Assembly: GCA_963977675.1 (NCBI GenBank)
Contig: CAXBPY010000011.1
Location: forward strand, 1 to 62,272
Source: CAXBPY01 sp003455275
GTDB lineage: Bacteria; Bacteroidota; Bacteroidia; Chitinophagales; UBA10324
Direction of reading: 5' to 3'
Length of the DNA: 62,272 bases
Made by a program: the position numbers and the translations under genes. A model generated the notes under the pieces. That model was not told the DNA's origin. It did no database searches and worked only from the letters and a program-made list of their open reading frames with translations. Position 1 is the first letter of the stretch. Each line of letters opens with the position of its first letter. Positions 22,963-32,663 of the stretch are shown one piece after another.

Positions 22963-24741
22963 TTATTCTCCATTCATCCATTTGCTGATATTGGATTCAA
23001 GAATCGCAAGCGGAAGACATCCTGATTTAAGAACTTCGTTGTGAAAATCAGCATAACTGAATTTGTCGCCCATCTTTTTCTGCGCTTCATTTCTGAGTGC
23101 AATAATTTTTAATTGCCCGATCTTATATCCAAGTGCTTGTCCGGGAATCGCCATGTAGCGTTCTATTTCGCTAGTAATGTCGGCTTCGCTTTCCGCTTCA
23201 TTTTCAAGACTGAATTGAATTGCCTGCTCGCGGGTCCATCCTTTCAAATGAATTCCAACATCGACCACCAATCGAATGGCCCGATGCATTTCTTCACTCA
23301 GGTTTCCAAATTTTTGAATCGGGTCGGTATAAAGTCCCAATTCTTTGCCAAGTGATTCGCAATACAAAGCCCATCCTTCACCATAAGCGCCATACCAGAT
23401 AAATCTTCTGAAAGAAGGGAGGTCTGTATTCTCCTGCTGAAGTGATACCTGAAAATGATGTCCGGGTATTGCTTCGTGAAGGAACAATGTTTCCATAGAG
23501 ATGCAGTTGAATTTTTTTGCATCAAGAATTGGAACATAAAAAATTCCGGGACGCTTACCATCACCTGAACCTTGCTGATACTCTGCGCTTGCAGATGCTG
23601 CACGGAATGCTTCGGTTTCGCGAATCTGAAATCCGGTTTTGGGTTGAACAGAAAACATTTTATTCACCATTGGCTTTTCTCTTTCATAAATTTTTCGGAA
23701 ACCCTGAATGACTTCTGAATCGTTAGAGAATGGAAAATATTTTTTGTCTGTGTTCACGAATTTGAAAAACTCTTTTAATGTTCCCTTGAATCCCACTTCA
23801 TCTCTGATTGCTTCCATTTCTTCATGAATTCTTTTCACCTCACTTTGACCCAGGTTAAAAATGGAATCGGTGCTCAGCGTGGTGGTGGTCCAGAGTTTTG
23901 CTTCATACTCATAATATTCTTTTCCGAAAGAGAGTGAGTTGATCCCATCAGTAGTTCGGCAAGCAGGTATATATGTCTTTTCAAAAAAATCTGCAAGCCG
24001 TGAATAGGCCGGAATTATTTCTTCAACAATTGCTTTTTCATATCGAACTTTCAAATCAGCTTTTTCAGCTTCATTTATCGAGGATGGAAATTTATCTATT
24101 GGTGTATGAAAAATACTTTTTGAAACATCATCTGTAATCATGCTTTTTAATTGAGGTAAAACTTTTTGTGCCAATACCTTTGGAAGTACTATTTGTTGTT
24201 TTATCCCTTTTCTCATATTGGCTATTGCAGTGTCGCACCAGGGCACAAACCGGTGGATGCGCATCAGAAAGTTTTCATAATCCTTAGAAGTCTCAAATGG
24301 CTGAATTCCGCTTCCGGATCCTAATTGCCCCATTGTGAGCGTTAAGCTCCAGAATTGATTGATGGGCATCAGATGGTCAGGAAATTTTAAACCTTCAATA
24401 GCCATTTCCATATCCCATTTTAAAATGTCATAACTCACCTGGTTATTGTCACTCAAATTTTCTCTCCGAAAAAGATTAAGAGAATCCAGAGTGGATGAAT
24501 AAAAAGCCTTTAATGTATCTCGATATGATTGAGTAATATAATTCGGAAGCAAATCATCAAAACGATGATCTCCGTTCTGCGTAGCTTCCAGTGGAAAAAA
24601 ATGAAGACGCTTTTCATAATAACTGCTGAATAGTTTTTCGATCTGAAAATCTTCATCTCCTGAATTTTTTTGAGATGATGTATCTGAATTACAAGCGGAA
24701 AAAGCAATCATCAGAGAGAGTAAATAAAAAATGTATTTCAT
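22963..24741 (-). CDS. DUF885 lipoprotein, probable metallopeptidase
   Basis: A 592-residue lipoprotein (leader MKYIFYLLSLMIAFSACNSD; lipobox Cys at 17). The HEAIPGHHFQVSLQQE motif near residue 425 supplies the HExxxH-like zinc site of the DUF885 family; SFRRFIWYGAYGEGWALYCESLGKELG follows with the expected downstream Glu. DUF885 proteins are considered zinc-dependent peptidases, but their physiological substrates are mostly unknown. Periplasmic-side membrane anchor is expected. It heads a likely operon with the Omp85 gene and nadK. Its start is 157 bases from the divergent choice-of-anchor L gene. Confidence 0.88.
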   Translation of the reverse strand: MKYIFYLLSLMIAFSACNSDTSSQKNSGDEDFQIEKLFSSYYEKRLHFFPLEATQNGDHRFDDLLPNYITQSYRDTLKAFYSSTLDSLNLFRRENLSDNNQVSYDILKWDMEMAIEGLKFPDHLMPINQFWSLTLTMGQLGSGSGIQPFETSKDYENFLMRIHRFVPWCDTAIANMRKGIKQQIVLPKVLAQKVLPQLKSMITDDVSKSIFHTPIDKFPSSINEAEKADLKVRYEKAIVEEIIPAYSRLADFFEKTYIPACRTTDGINSLSFGKEYYEYEAKLWTTTTLSTDSIFNLGQSEVKRIHEEMEAIRDEVGFKGTLKEFFKFVNTDKKYFPFSNDSEVIQGFRKIYEREKPMVNKMFSVQPKTGFQIRETEAFRAASASAEYQQGSGDGKRPGIFYVPILDAKKFNCISMETLFLHEAIPGHHFQVSLQQENTDLPSFRRFIWYGAYGEGWALYCESLGKELGLYTDPIQKFGNLSEEMHRAIRLVVDVGIHLKGWTREQAIQFSLENEAESEADITSEIERYMAIPGQALGYKIGQLKIIALRNEAQKKMGDKFSYADFHNEVLKSGCLPLAILESNISKWMNGE

Positions 24742-24898
24742 GTTGCAACAATACTAAACACAGCTACAGCGATTGAAAAAATATTGAATCCGTAAATGAG
24801 AAGGTTGGAATTGTAAGAAACTTTGTATTTCATAAGAGCCGATATTCGCGCACAGAATAGGGGTGATTTACTTTTCGCCCGTCAAAAAAAACAGACTC

Positions 24899-27286
24899 AT
24901 GAAAAGAATAAAACGAATCTTAGCAACTCTGCTCACATCTGGAATATTATTTTCTTCTGTTGTTTCTAAGGCTCAAATAAATGTAACATCAGGTGTTACC
25001 CCTCTTCAATTAGCGCAAGCGTTGGTTGGTCCGGGTGCAACTGTTTTGAATCCGACAATCAATGGAGCGGCTCCAGCTTATGGGATATTCACCAATGGAA
25101 ACACGACTAATCTTGGAATTGATCATGGAATAATTTTAACTTCAGGAACTGCAACTGTTCCCGGATCAAACACCTCTCCCGGATTTACCGGCGCCAATGG
25201 TTTTCCCGGTGATCCTTTGCTCTCATTTGCCGGAACCACTTATGATGCAACCCGGTTTGAATTTGATGTAGTTGCTTATGATACTTTGCTTACATTCAAT
25301 TATGTTTTTGGTTCTGATGAATATACCGAATATGTAAATGCCGGTTTTAATGATGCCTTTGGATTTTTCATATCAGGTCCTGGCATTACCGGTCAACCAA
25401 ACATTGCATTGATTCCCGGTGGAACAACTCCGGTTTCAATTGATAATGTAAACTGTGCATCTGCTGCATCAGCTTACTATGTATGTAATGAAACAGGTGG
25501 AGGAGCATTGTGCAGTGCAACAAACTGCCCAACTACAACCACTACTGAATGGGATGGATTTACCACAGTGCTAACTGCGCAGCAACAAGTAATGGCATGC
25601 GATACCTATCACCTTGTTTTAGTAGTTGCCGATGTTGGTGACGGGGTTCTTGACTCTGGGGTTTTAATTGCGAACCTGCTTGCGGGCACTGCTTCGATCG
25701 CAAGTGTAAGTGCTCAAATTCCGGGTCAACCAAACAATACAATTATTGAAGGCTGCACTCAGGGAAATTTGAAAGTAAAAAAGATTACTGCAGCCGGGCC
25801 GTGTGCAGTTATTGACACTTCTGCTAACTGTGCGATTGATACATTATGCTATGCTGTTGTAATCAGTGGTAATGCAATTGAAGGGGTAGATTACCAGAAT
25901 TTGCCAGATACAATTTGTTTTTATCCCGGAGATACTGTGGTTGATTTTGATATCATTCCAATCCCAGACGGAACCTTTGAACCTCCTTATGATAGTATTA
26001 TCATAGACCTATATCCTATTATTGATACAGCCTCTATTGATTCAGGATGTGCAGGTGCCGGATTATACCTACCGCTGCATGCTGAGTTCTATATGATGGA
26101 TATGTTCCTTGATGCCGGCCCAGATCAAACCATTTGTATCGGTAATCCAGCCAACTTAAATGCAATATCAAATCTTATTAATTATGATTGGATTCCACCT
26201 CCCACCCTGTCATGCACAAATTGCCCGAATCCTGTGGCGACTCCAACAGTTAACACAACTTACACTGTCACTGCCTCGCTTGGCCCGTGTATGCTAACAG
26301 ATGATGTCGTCATATCTGTAAACAATCCGAATCCGGTGGCTGCCGGCACCGGAGGAACAATATGTGTAGGTGAAACATTTGCAGTATCCGCCAGTGGAAC
26401 CACATCTTATTCATGGGCGCCAGCTGGTAGTGTTGCTAATCCCACCGGCCAATTCACAACAGTTAATCCAACTGTCACTACTACCTATACAGTTACCGGA
26501 ACAAGTCCTTGTGGAATTACAACTGACACAGTAATAGTTCATGTTAATCCTCTGCCAGTAGTTGATGCAGGTCCTGATTCCACTGTTTGTCCTAATGAAT
26601 CTGTTCAACTTTGGGCAAGCGGCGGAGTTACTTATTCATGGACTGGAACGCTTTTGAGCGCGACCAATATTCCAAATCCTCTATCTACTCCCCTTAGTCA
26701 GTTTTCTGTTTACACAGTTACAGTTACTGATGAAAATGGATGTTCCGCTTCAGCCAATGTTACCTTACAATTATTTAATCCTCCAGTAGCAAATGCAGGT
26801 GCTGATATAGAAATATTTCTATATGACAGCACTCAACTTTTCGGATCAGGTGGTGCCAGCTATTTATGGACCCCTTCCACAGGTTTAAGCGACCCAACTT
26901 CTTCGAGCCCTTGGGCAAGCCCTGAGGTCACTACCACTTATGTTTTAGTAATAACGACTGCCGACGGATGTGTGGATATGGATACTGTTGTTGTATCTGT
27001 AAATGATGAACCTATAGTTGAAGTGCCTTCTGCTTTTACACCTGATAAAGATGGTCACAATGATTATTTGAAAATTTTGCGCAGAGGAGTTTTTGAATTG
27101 GAGGAAATGGTGATTTATAACAGATGGGGAGAAGTTGTTTTTGAGGGCCACAATTTATCTGATTGGTGGGACGGAACTTTTAAAGGCCAGCCCGCTGATG
27201 TTGGCGTTTATGTTTATCATTTGAAAGGCATTGGTTATAACAATAAACAAATTGAAAAAGAAGGCAACATTACCTTGCTTCGGTAA
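24899..27286 (+). CDS. Choice-of-anchor L adhesin-like protein with gliding-motility C-terminal domain
   Basis: A 795-residue secreted protein. Start chosen at 24899 (MKRIKRILATLLTSGILF), giving a normal signal peptide ending SKAQ. The N-terminal domain is choice-of-anchor L (TPLQLAQALVGPGATVLNPTING ... GIDHGIILTSGTA ... LTFNYVFGSDEYTEYVNAGFNDAFGFFISGPG, residues 25-260). A Calx-beta-like region follows (about 290-390), then three Ig/PKD-like repeats (DAGPDQTICIGN, VDAGPDSTVCPNES, ANAGADIEIFLYD). The last 85 residues (VPSAFTPDKDGHNDYLKI ... YNRWGEVVFEG ... WDGTFKGQPADVGVYVY) are the CHU_C/T9SS type B sorting domain. Likely a large cell-surface adhesin secreted through T9SS. Confidence 0.92.
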   Translation: MKRIKRILATLLTSGILFSSVVSKAQINVTSGVTPLQLAQALVGPGATVLNPTINGAAPAYGIFTNGNTTNLGIDHGIILTSGTATVPGSNTSPGFTGANGFPGDPLLSFAGTTYDATRFEFDVVAYDTLLTFNYVFGSDEYTEYVNAGFNDAFGFFISGPGITGQPNIALIPGGTTPVSIDNVNCASAASAYYVCNETGGGALCSATNCPTTTTTEWDGFTTVLTAQQQVMACDTYHLVLVVADVGDGVLDSGVLIANLLAGTASIASVSAQIPGQPNNTIIEGCTQGNLKVKKITAAGPCAVIDTSANCAIDTLCYAVVISGNAIEGVDYQNLPDTICFYPGDTVVDFDIIPIPDGTFEPPYDSIIIDLYPIIDTASIDSGCAGAGLYLPLHAEFYMMDMFLDAGPDQTICIGNPANLNAISNLINYDWIPPPTLSCTNCPNPVATPTVNTTYTVTASLGPCMLTDDVVISVNNPNPVAAGTGGTICVGETFAVSASGTTSYSWAPAGSVANPTGQFTTVNPTVTTTYTVTGTSPCGITTDTVIVHVNPLPVVDAGPDSTVCPNESVQLWASGGVTYSWTGTLLSATNIPNPLSTPLSQFSVYTVTVTDENGCSASANVTLQLFNPPVANAGADIEIFLYDSTQLFGSGGASYLWTPSTGLSDPTSSSPWASPEVTTTYVLVITTADGCVDMDTVVVSVNDEPIVEVPSAFTPDKDGHNDYLKILRRGVFELEEMVIYNRWGEVVFEGHNLSDWWDGTFKGQPADVGVYVYHLKGIGYNNKQIEKEGNITLLR

Positions 27287-27330
27287 TTTTCGAACGGCCG
27301 AAATAACTTTCAATTAGAATTCATAAAAAT

Positions 27331-27369
27331 AAATTCGCCCAATTCCGTGAACCGAGATTGGGCGAATTT
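27331..27369. terminator. Bidirectional terminator
   Basis: A perfect 12-bp stem (AAATTCGCCCAA at 27331-27342 with TTGGGCGAATTT at 27358-27369) with a 15-base loop, between the convergent choice-of-anchor L gene and nrdA. A short T-run follows on the minus strand, so it should work best for nrdA. Confidence 0.75.
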
Positions 27370-27410
27370 CTATGATTGAATTACCTTAATAATTCATAGG
27401 CTTGGGTTTT

Positions 27411-29828
27411 TTACCCACTGCACATTTCGCAAACACCGTCAGCATTTGGTATGCAAACAGCTCCTTCAGGAAAAGATTCTACTGGTGTTTCAGTCACTGA
27501 ATCGCTAACTAAAGAAGGCGCAGCGCCCACTGACTGATATTGCTGCGGAGAGTTCTGCTGCATTGCTTCATGTGCGACAGTGAATTTAACTGCGCTGGTG
27601 GCAGCTTTTGTTCGCATGTAATACATCCCAGTCTTCAACCCTTTCTTCCACCCATAGAAATGCATGCTGGTAAGCTTGCTGATATTTGCACCTTCAACAA
27701 AAAGATTTAGTGATTGCGACTGGCAGATATAGGCGCCCCGATCGGCAGCCATGTCAATGATGCTGCGTTGTTTTATTTCCCAAACGGTTTTGTAAAGATC
27801 TTTAATGTTCTGTGGAATTTCTTCGATATTCTGTATAGAACCCTCAGCTGCCATTATTTTTTGTTTCATGTCATCATCCCATAATCCAAGGCGCACGAGA
27901 TCTTTCAGAAGATGCTTATTTACTATAGTGAATTCGCCACTCAATACACGACGACTGTAAAGATTGCTGGTGTAGGGTTCGAAACATTCATTATTGCCAA
28001 GTATCTGAGATGTAGATGCCGTTGGCATCGGAGCAAGCAACAATGAATTGCGAACGCCATATTGCTTAATCTCTTCGCGAAGTATATCCCACTCCCAGCG
28101 ATTGCCGGGTGTAACTCCCCACATATCAAACTGCAGTTTACCTTGCGATACAGGAGAACCGGCATAAGTTTCATAAGCGCCGTCCTTTTTCGCTAAGTCC
28201 TTTGAAGCAGTAAGCGATGCATAGTATATAGTTTCGAAAATGTCTTTGTTCAACTGGCGAGCTTCTTCGCTCTCAAACGGAAAATGCATAAGGATAAATG
28301 CATCAGCTAAACCCTGCACCCCAATACCAATCGGGCGGTGGCGCATATTGCTACGGCGGGCTTCCTCTACTGGGTAATAATTGTTGTCAATAATTTTATT
28401 CAGGTTTAAAGTCATTTGATAGGTGACCTCAAACAAGCGTTGAAAATCGAACTGACCGTCTTTTACAAAGCGGGGAAGAGCAACTGAGGCAAGATTGCAA
28501 ACGGCTACCTCGTCATGAGAGGTATATTCAATTATCTCTGTACAAAGATTTGAACTTCGTATGGTGCCAAGGTTTTGCTGGTTGCTTTTGCTATTGCAGG
28601 CATCTTTATAAAGCAAGTAAGGCGTTCCGGTTTCGATTTGAGATTCTAAAATCTTGAACCATAAGTCTTGTGCTTTAATAGTGCGGCGAGCTTTTCCTTC
28701 TTTCTCATATTGTGTATAAAGTTGTTCGAATTCAGGTCCCCATGTATCACACAAACCGGGTGCTTCATTCGGGCAGAACAAACTCCACTCTCCATTTTCT
28801 TCAACTCGTTTCATAAACAAGTCAGGAATCCAAAGTGCGAAGAACAAATCGCGCGCGCGCATTTCTTCCTTTCCATGATTTTTGCGCAAGTCGAGGAAAT
28901 CAAAAACATCATCGTGCCATGGCTCCAGGTATATTGCGAAAGAACCTTTGCGTTTTCCGCCTCCCTGATCAACATAGCGGGCTGTATCATTGAACACACG
29001 AAGCATTGGCACAATTCCGTTCGAGGTTCCGTTGGTACCCTTGATGTAAGATCCGGTTGCCCTTATGTTATGAATACTTAATCCGATTCCTCCTGCACTC
29101 TGAGAAATTTTTGCACACTGTTTCAAGGTTTCATAAATTCCATCAATGCTATCATCCTTCATAGTAAGAAGGAAGCAGCTTGACATTTGAGGTTTTGGTG
29201 TTCCGGCGTTGAATAATGTAGGTGTGGCGTGAATGAACCAGCGTTCACTCATCATGTTGTAGGTTTTAATTACGGACTCGATATCATTCTTATGAATCCC
29301 TACACTCACACGCATAAACATATGCTGCGGACGCTCTGCAACTTTTCCATATAACTTCAGAAGATAGGATTTCTCTAATGTTTTAAACCCGAAATAATCA
29401 AAACCGAAATCCCGGTCGTGAATGATGGAACTATCTAGTTCGTCTTTGTTTTCTTCGATCACCTGCATTACATCATCTGCAATCAGCTGTGCCTTCTTTC
29501 CGCTCTTGGGATCAACATATCCATGAAGAGCTCGCATTGTTTGCGAGAATGATTTATTTGTGTTCTTATGAAGGTTTGAAATGGCTATGCGCGATGCGAG
29601 CAAAGCGTAGTCAGGGTGTTTGGTTGTCAAACTTGCAGCAGTTTCTGCCGCCAGGTTATCTAACTCTGATGTGGTAACACCATCATAGATTCCATTGATA
29701 ACTTTTACAGCAACTTCAATTGGTTGAACATGCGACAAATCAAGCCCGTAACAAAGCTTGTCAATTCGTGAAGTTATCTTATCGAACTTCACTGCTTCTT
29801 TTTTTCCGTCTCTTTTAATTACATACAT
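27411..29828 (-). CDS. nrdA: Ribonucleoside-diphosphate reductase, class Ia large subunit
   Basis: Catalytic subunit that makes deoxyribonucleotides under oxic conditions with NrdB. 805 residues. N-terminal ATP-cone (MYVIKRDGKKEAVKFDKITSRI, residues 1-90) for dATP inhibition; active-site cysteines in NAGTPKPQMSSCFLL, SSNLCTEI and GNNECFEPYTSN; paired tyrosines near ASTSQILGNNE/ASSLTL-type region; and a C-terminal CEMC redox pair in the last residues (GVCEMCSG). The sequence is of the eukaryote-like NrdA subclass common in Bacteroidota. It follows nrdB by 166 bases on the same strand; that gap holds no gene and I see no strong terminator in it, so the two are probably an nrdB-nrdA operon. Confidence 0.96.
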   Translation of the reverse strand: MYVIKRDGKKEAVKFDKITSRIDKLCYGLDLSHVQPIEVAVKVINGIYDGVTTSELDNLAAETAASLTTKHPDYALLASRIAISNLHKNTNKSFSQTMRALHGYVDPKSGKKAQLIADDVMQVIEENKDELDSSIIHDRDFGFDYFGFKTLEKSYLLKLYGKVAERPQHMFMRVSVGIHKNDIESVIKTYNMMSERWFIHATPTLFNAGTPKPQMSSCFLLTMKDDSIDGIYETLKQCAKISQSAGGIGLSIHNIRATGSYIKGTNGTSNGIVPMLRVFNDTARYVDQGGGKRKGSFAIYLEPWHDDVFDFLDLRKNHGKEEMRARDLFFALWIPDLFMKRVEENGEWSLFCPNEAPGLCDTWGPEFEQLYTQYEKEGKARRTIKAQDLWFKILESQIETGTPYLLYKDACNSKSNQQNLGTIRSSNLCTEIIEYTSHDEVAVCNLASVALPRFVKDGQFDFQRLFEVTYQMTLNLNKIIDNNYYPVEEARRSNMRHRPIGIGVQGLADAFILMHFPFESEEARQLNKDIFETIYYASLTASKDLAKKDGAYETYAGSPVSQGKLQFDMWGVTPGNRWEWDILREEIKQYGVRNSLLLAPMPTASTSQILGNNECFEPYTSNLYSRRVLSGEFTIVNKHLLKDLVRLGLWDDDMKQKIMAAEGSIQNIEEIPQNIKDLYKTVWEIKQRSIIDMAADRGAYICQSQSLNLFVEGANISKLTSMHFYGWKKGLKTGMYYMRTKAATSAVKFTVAHEAMQQNSPQQYQSVGAAPSLVSDSVTETPVESFPEGAVCIPNADGVCEMCSG

Positions 29829-29994
29829 AAGATTTAGTTGGTGTTTAGGGAGTGGTTATTAATTTTTATTTCTCTTAAAATTGGCTGAGAGATGATTGCC
29901 GAGTAAGGTGAAATTGAGGAGTGTTTGGTTATTTCTGAAAGAAGAATTTTTAGGCTTTCAACCAGTGAATGTCAACTTGCCTATTTTATCAAAA

Positions 29995-30972
29995 TCAGAA
30001 GTCCGCCTCGGTAGTAAACACATTGTGTTCGGCCGAGCTCATGACACCACGCTTTTGATAGTCGGCTACCTTCTTCTCAAAGAAATTGGTTTTGCCTTGC
30101 AGTGAAATCAGGTCCATGAAATCAAATGGGTTCTGTGCATTATAGACCTTCGGATAACCCAGGCGAACAAGCCAGTGGTCAGCTACGAACTCGATATATT
30201 GAGCCATTAATGTAGCGTTCATTCCAATCAGGTTTACAGGCAGTGCATCAGTAATGAATTCCTTTTCGATCCGAACTGCATCCATTATGATTTCATAAAC
30301 TTTTTCTTTTGAAAGTTTATGCTGAATATGCGAATAAAGAAGGCAGGCAAATTCACAATGCAATCCTTCATCGCGGCTTATTAGTTCGTTGCTGAAACTT
30401 AAGCCGGGCATCAACCCTCTTTTCTTCAACCAGAAAATAGAACAGAAACTTCCGCTGAAGAAAATTCCTTCAACTGCCGCGAATGCAACTAAGCGCTCAG
30501 TAAATGTTCCGTTGCTGATCCATCGAAGCGCCCACTCGGCTTTCTTCTTCACGCAGTCAACAGTTTCAATTGCATGAAACAGTTTAGTCTTTTCGGCTGT
30601 GTCTTTTATATAAGTATCAATAAGAAGCGAATAGGTTTCTGAATGAATATTTTCCATCATAATCTGGAAACCATAAAAGCATCTGGCTTCCGGAATCTGA
30701 ACTTCGTTCATGAAATTGGTAGCGAGGTTTTCATTTACAATACCGTCGCTGGCGGCAAAAAATGCAAGCACATGGGATATGAAATGTCTTTCGTTTTTAT
30801 TGAGCGAGTCCCAGTCTTTCAGATCGGGTGAGAGGTCAATTTCTTCGGCAGTCCAAAAACTGGCTTCATGCTTCTTATACATTTGCCATATATCGTGATA
30901 CTTGATAGGGAGTAGAACAAATCGGTCTTTGTTTTCTTTCAGCAGGGCTTCTTCTTGTAAATTTTGGTTCAT
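29995..30972 (-). CDS. nrdB: Ribonucleoside-diphosphate reductase, class Ia small subunit
   Basis: Radical-generating subunit partnering NrdA. 325 residues, ferritin-like helical bundle. Di-iron ligands are visible in FFAASDGIVNENL, the helix MMENIHSETYSLL (Glu, His, with the likely radical Tyr just after), AVEGIFFSGSF and ISRDEGLHCEF. Retention of Tyr in HSETYSLLIDTY argues for a standard tyrosyl-radical protein. nrdB precedes nrdA here. A 525-base non-coding stretch lies upstream. Confidence 0.96.
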   Translation of the reverse strand: MNQNLQEEALLKENKDRFVLLPIKYHDIWQMYKKHEASFWTAEEIDLSPDLKDWDSLNKNERHFISHVLAFFAASDGIVNENLATNFMNEVQIPEARCFYGFQIMMENIHSETYSLLIDTYIKDTAEKTKLFHAIETVDCVKKKAEWALRWISNGTFTERLVAFAAVEGIFFSGSFCSIFWLKKRGLMPGLSFSNELISRDEGLHCEFACLLYSHIQHKLSKEKVYEIIMDAVRIEKEFITDALPVNLIGMNATLMAQYIEFVADHWLVRLGYPKVYNAQNPFDFMDLISLQGKTNFFEKKVADYQKRGVMSSAEHNVFTTEADF

Positions 30973-31497
30973 ACTAAAATGTTTTTTATGGTTTAACCAT
31001 GAATGTTTTTATTTCAAAAAAGAGGTGACGATTTCTCTTGTCTTCTTTCATCCCGAAAAAAAACCTGTGTGAAATTTGACCTCTTAAAGTTGTCTTTTGA
31101 TTCGCAGGTTGAATTCTTTTTCCTCTGTTCTCTGTAGCCACTATCAACTCGCTGAACAAGATTAACTTTTATGAAATAAAAAATGTAATGCGACTTTTCA
31201 ACCAATATGAACTTCGTGTTGTTTAAATGCTCACAACTTGTGTAACTCCTCTGAAATTGAATTGAATTCAAATAATTTTTGTGTGGAAAAATTTTTCTGA
31301 AATTTTTTTTTGAACATCGTTGCAACTTTTGAAAAAGTTTTTAATAGTGGGACAGATTTTCATGATAAAAAAAATATGATGGATGATAATACTTGCCGGA
31401 AAGCAAGTCAGTTAAGCATTTGGAGTTTTTGAATTGTTTTCTTCCAACTTTTTTACATCACAACACCCGTTGATTGACAGCTGAATGAAATTCATTT
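30973..31497. other. 525-base non-coding region upstream of nrdB
   Basis: AT-rich, with no convincing gene on either strand; a 103-codon open frame on the minus strand has no recognisable protein character. It holds a small inverted repeat ATGGTT-T-AACCAT (30988-31000), 15 bases before the nrdB start, and two short hairpins, AACTTTTGAAAAAGTT (31324-31339) and ACTTGC-6-GCAAGT (31391-31408). I found no exact TAnnTTTG box, no recognisable NrdR-box pair and no cobalamin-riboswitch core. It is the longest gene-free stretch in the window. Confidence 0.6.
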
Positions 31498-32660
31498 CTA
31501 ACTATAACTCAGCTTTAATAAATATCCTGCAATCGCTGCAACAAGAATTATATAAGGTTCCGAAAATTTTTTAAAGAAGAGAAGAATAATAATTGTAAAT
31601 GCTGCAATGAACGCCGTTGGAATATCCATGATTGATTTCATAGCAATTACCACAACCGCACCTGCAAGCGCTCCAACCACTGCGGAAGTAATTCCATCCA
31701 CAAATGATTTGATAGATTTATTCTTTGCAATCTTTTTGAAGTAAGGAGCCGGAAGAATTGTAAGTATGTAACAAGGAAAAAAGTAGCAAGAGCAGCAACA
31801 CAGGCACCGGGAAATCCGCTAACCAGGTAACCAATGAATCCGACTGTAATCACAACCGGACCAGGAGTAATCATTGCGACTGCCACAGCATCCAGAAATT
31901 GTTTTTCATTTAGCCAATGAAATTCATTTACCACCCCACTATGAAGAAATGGAACAATCGCCAACCCGCTTCCGAAAACAAATGCGCCGGCTTTAGTAAA
32001 AAACCAGGCCATGTTGCCAAGTGAATTCCATTCAAAATTCCAGAAGCCGATTCCAGCTATTAGCAGCGAGTTTGCTTTTTGATTCAGCCATTTAGGTGGT
32101 GCTTGAATTAGCATGTAAATAAATCCTGCCCCAATGAAGAGCAATACAACTTCGTTTTGAGTCCAAACAGTTATGAAGGCTGCAACCAGGTAGAACAACC
32201 ACAAGAGCCATTTATTTTTTATCTCAGATAAATTGAATTTGCTTACAGATTTTATTGTGAGTTTATAGGCACTCAATGCAATGATTCCTATAACTGCAGC
32301 TCCCACTCCATAGAAAACTGACTGCATCCATTCTAATCCGCCATAGATTTTATAAAGCGCTCCTATTGCAACTACCATAATAAATGAGGGGACAACGAAA
32401 GAAATTCCGGCGAGCGTGGCTCCGATGACACCATAATGAACAAAGCCTAAATAAATTCCTAACTGCGCTGCAAGAGGCCCCGGAGCAAGCTGCGCCAATG
32501 CTAATCCTTCTTTGTATTCATCTTCGGTAATCCATTTTCTTTTTTCTACCAGATCACGATGCATGTAACCAACTAAAGCTACCGGACCACCAAATCCGGT
32601 TGCTCCAAGTTTTAAAAAGTAAAGTGTTAGCTGGGCGAGAGAATAATTTTTGTGGCGCAT
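31498..32660 (-). pseudogene. chrA: Chromate transporter, frame-interrupted at a slippery T6C
   Basis: A two-domain (long-form) chromate/anion transporter split over two frames. The first part (32660 to about 31776) has the first CHR domain (LKLGATGFGGPVALVGYMHRD ... ALAQLAPGPLAAQLGIYLG) and most of the second (FTKAGAFVFGSGLAIVPFLH ... AMITPGPVVITVGFIGYLVSG). It then runs out of frame to a stop at 31647. The family-like sequence continues in the -1 frame (PCYILTILPAPYFKKIAKN..., then DGITSAVVGALAGAVVVIA... to 31498). Rejoined, it would be about 387 residues with both domains complete. The switch lies at ACT TTT TTC CTT (A6 on the plus strand, 31777-31782). This is either a one-base loss, a sequencing error, or programmed -1 slippage. 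It starts 3 bases after acpH and is probably in its operon. Confidence 0.85.
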
Positions 32661-32663
32661 GTT

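Noticed and set aside
31014..31325. 103-codon open frame on the minus strand upstream of nrdB
   Set aside because: Composition is low-complexity and Asn/Lys/Phe-rich, no recognisable domain, and it lies in an AT-rich leader; treated as a chance frame.
30980..31480. Cobalamin riboswitch or NrdR boxes upstream of nrdB
   Set aside because: No B12-box core and no paired NrdR-type boxes could be recognised by eye on the minus strand.
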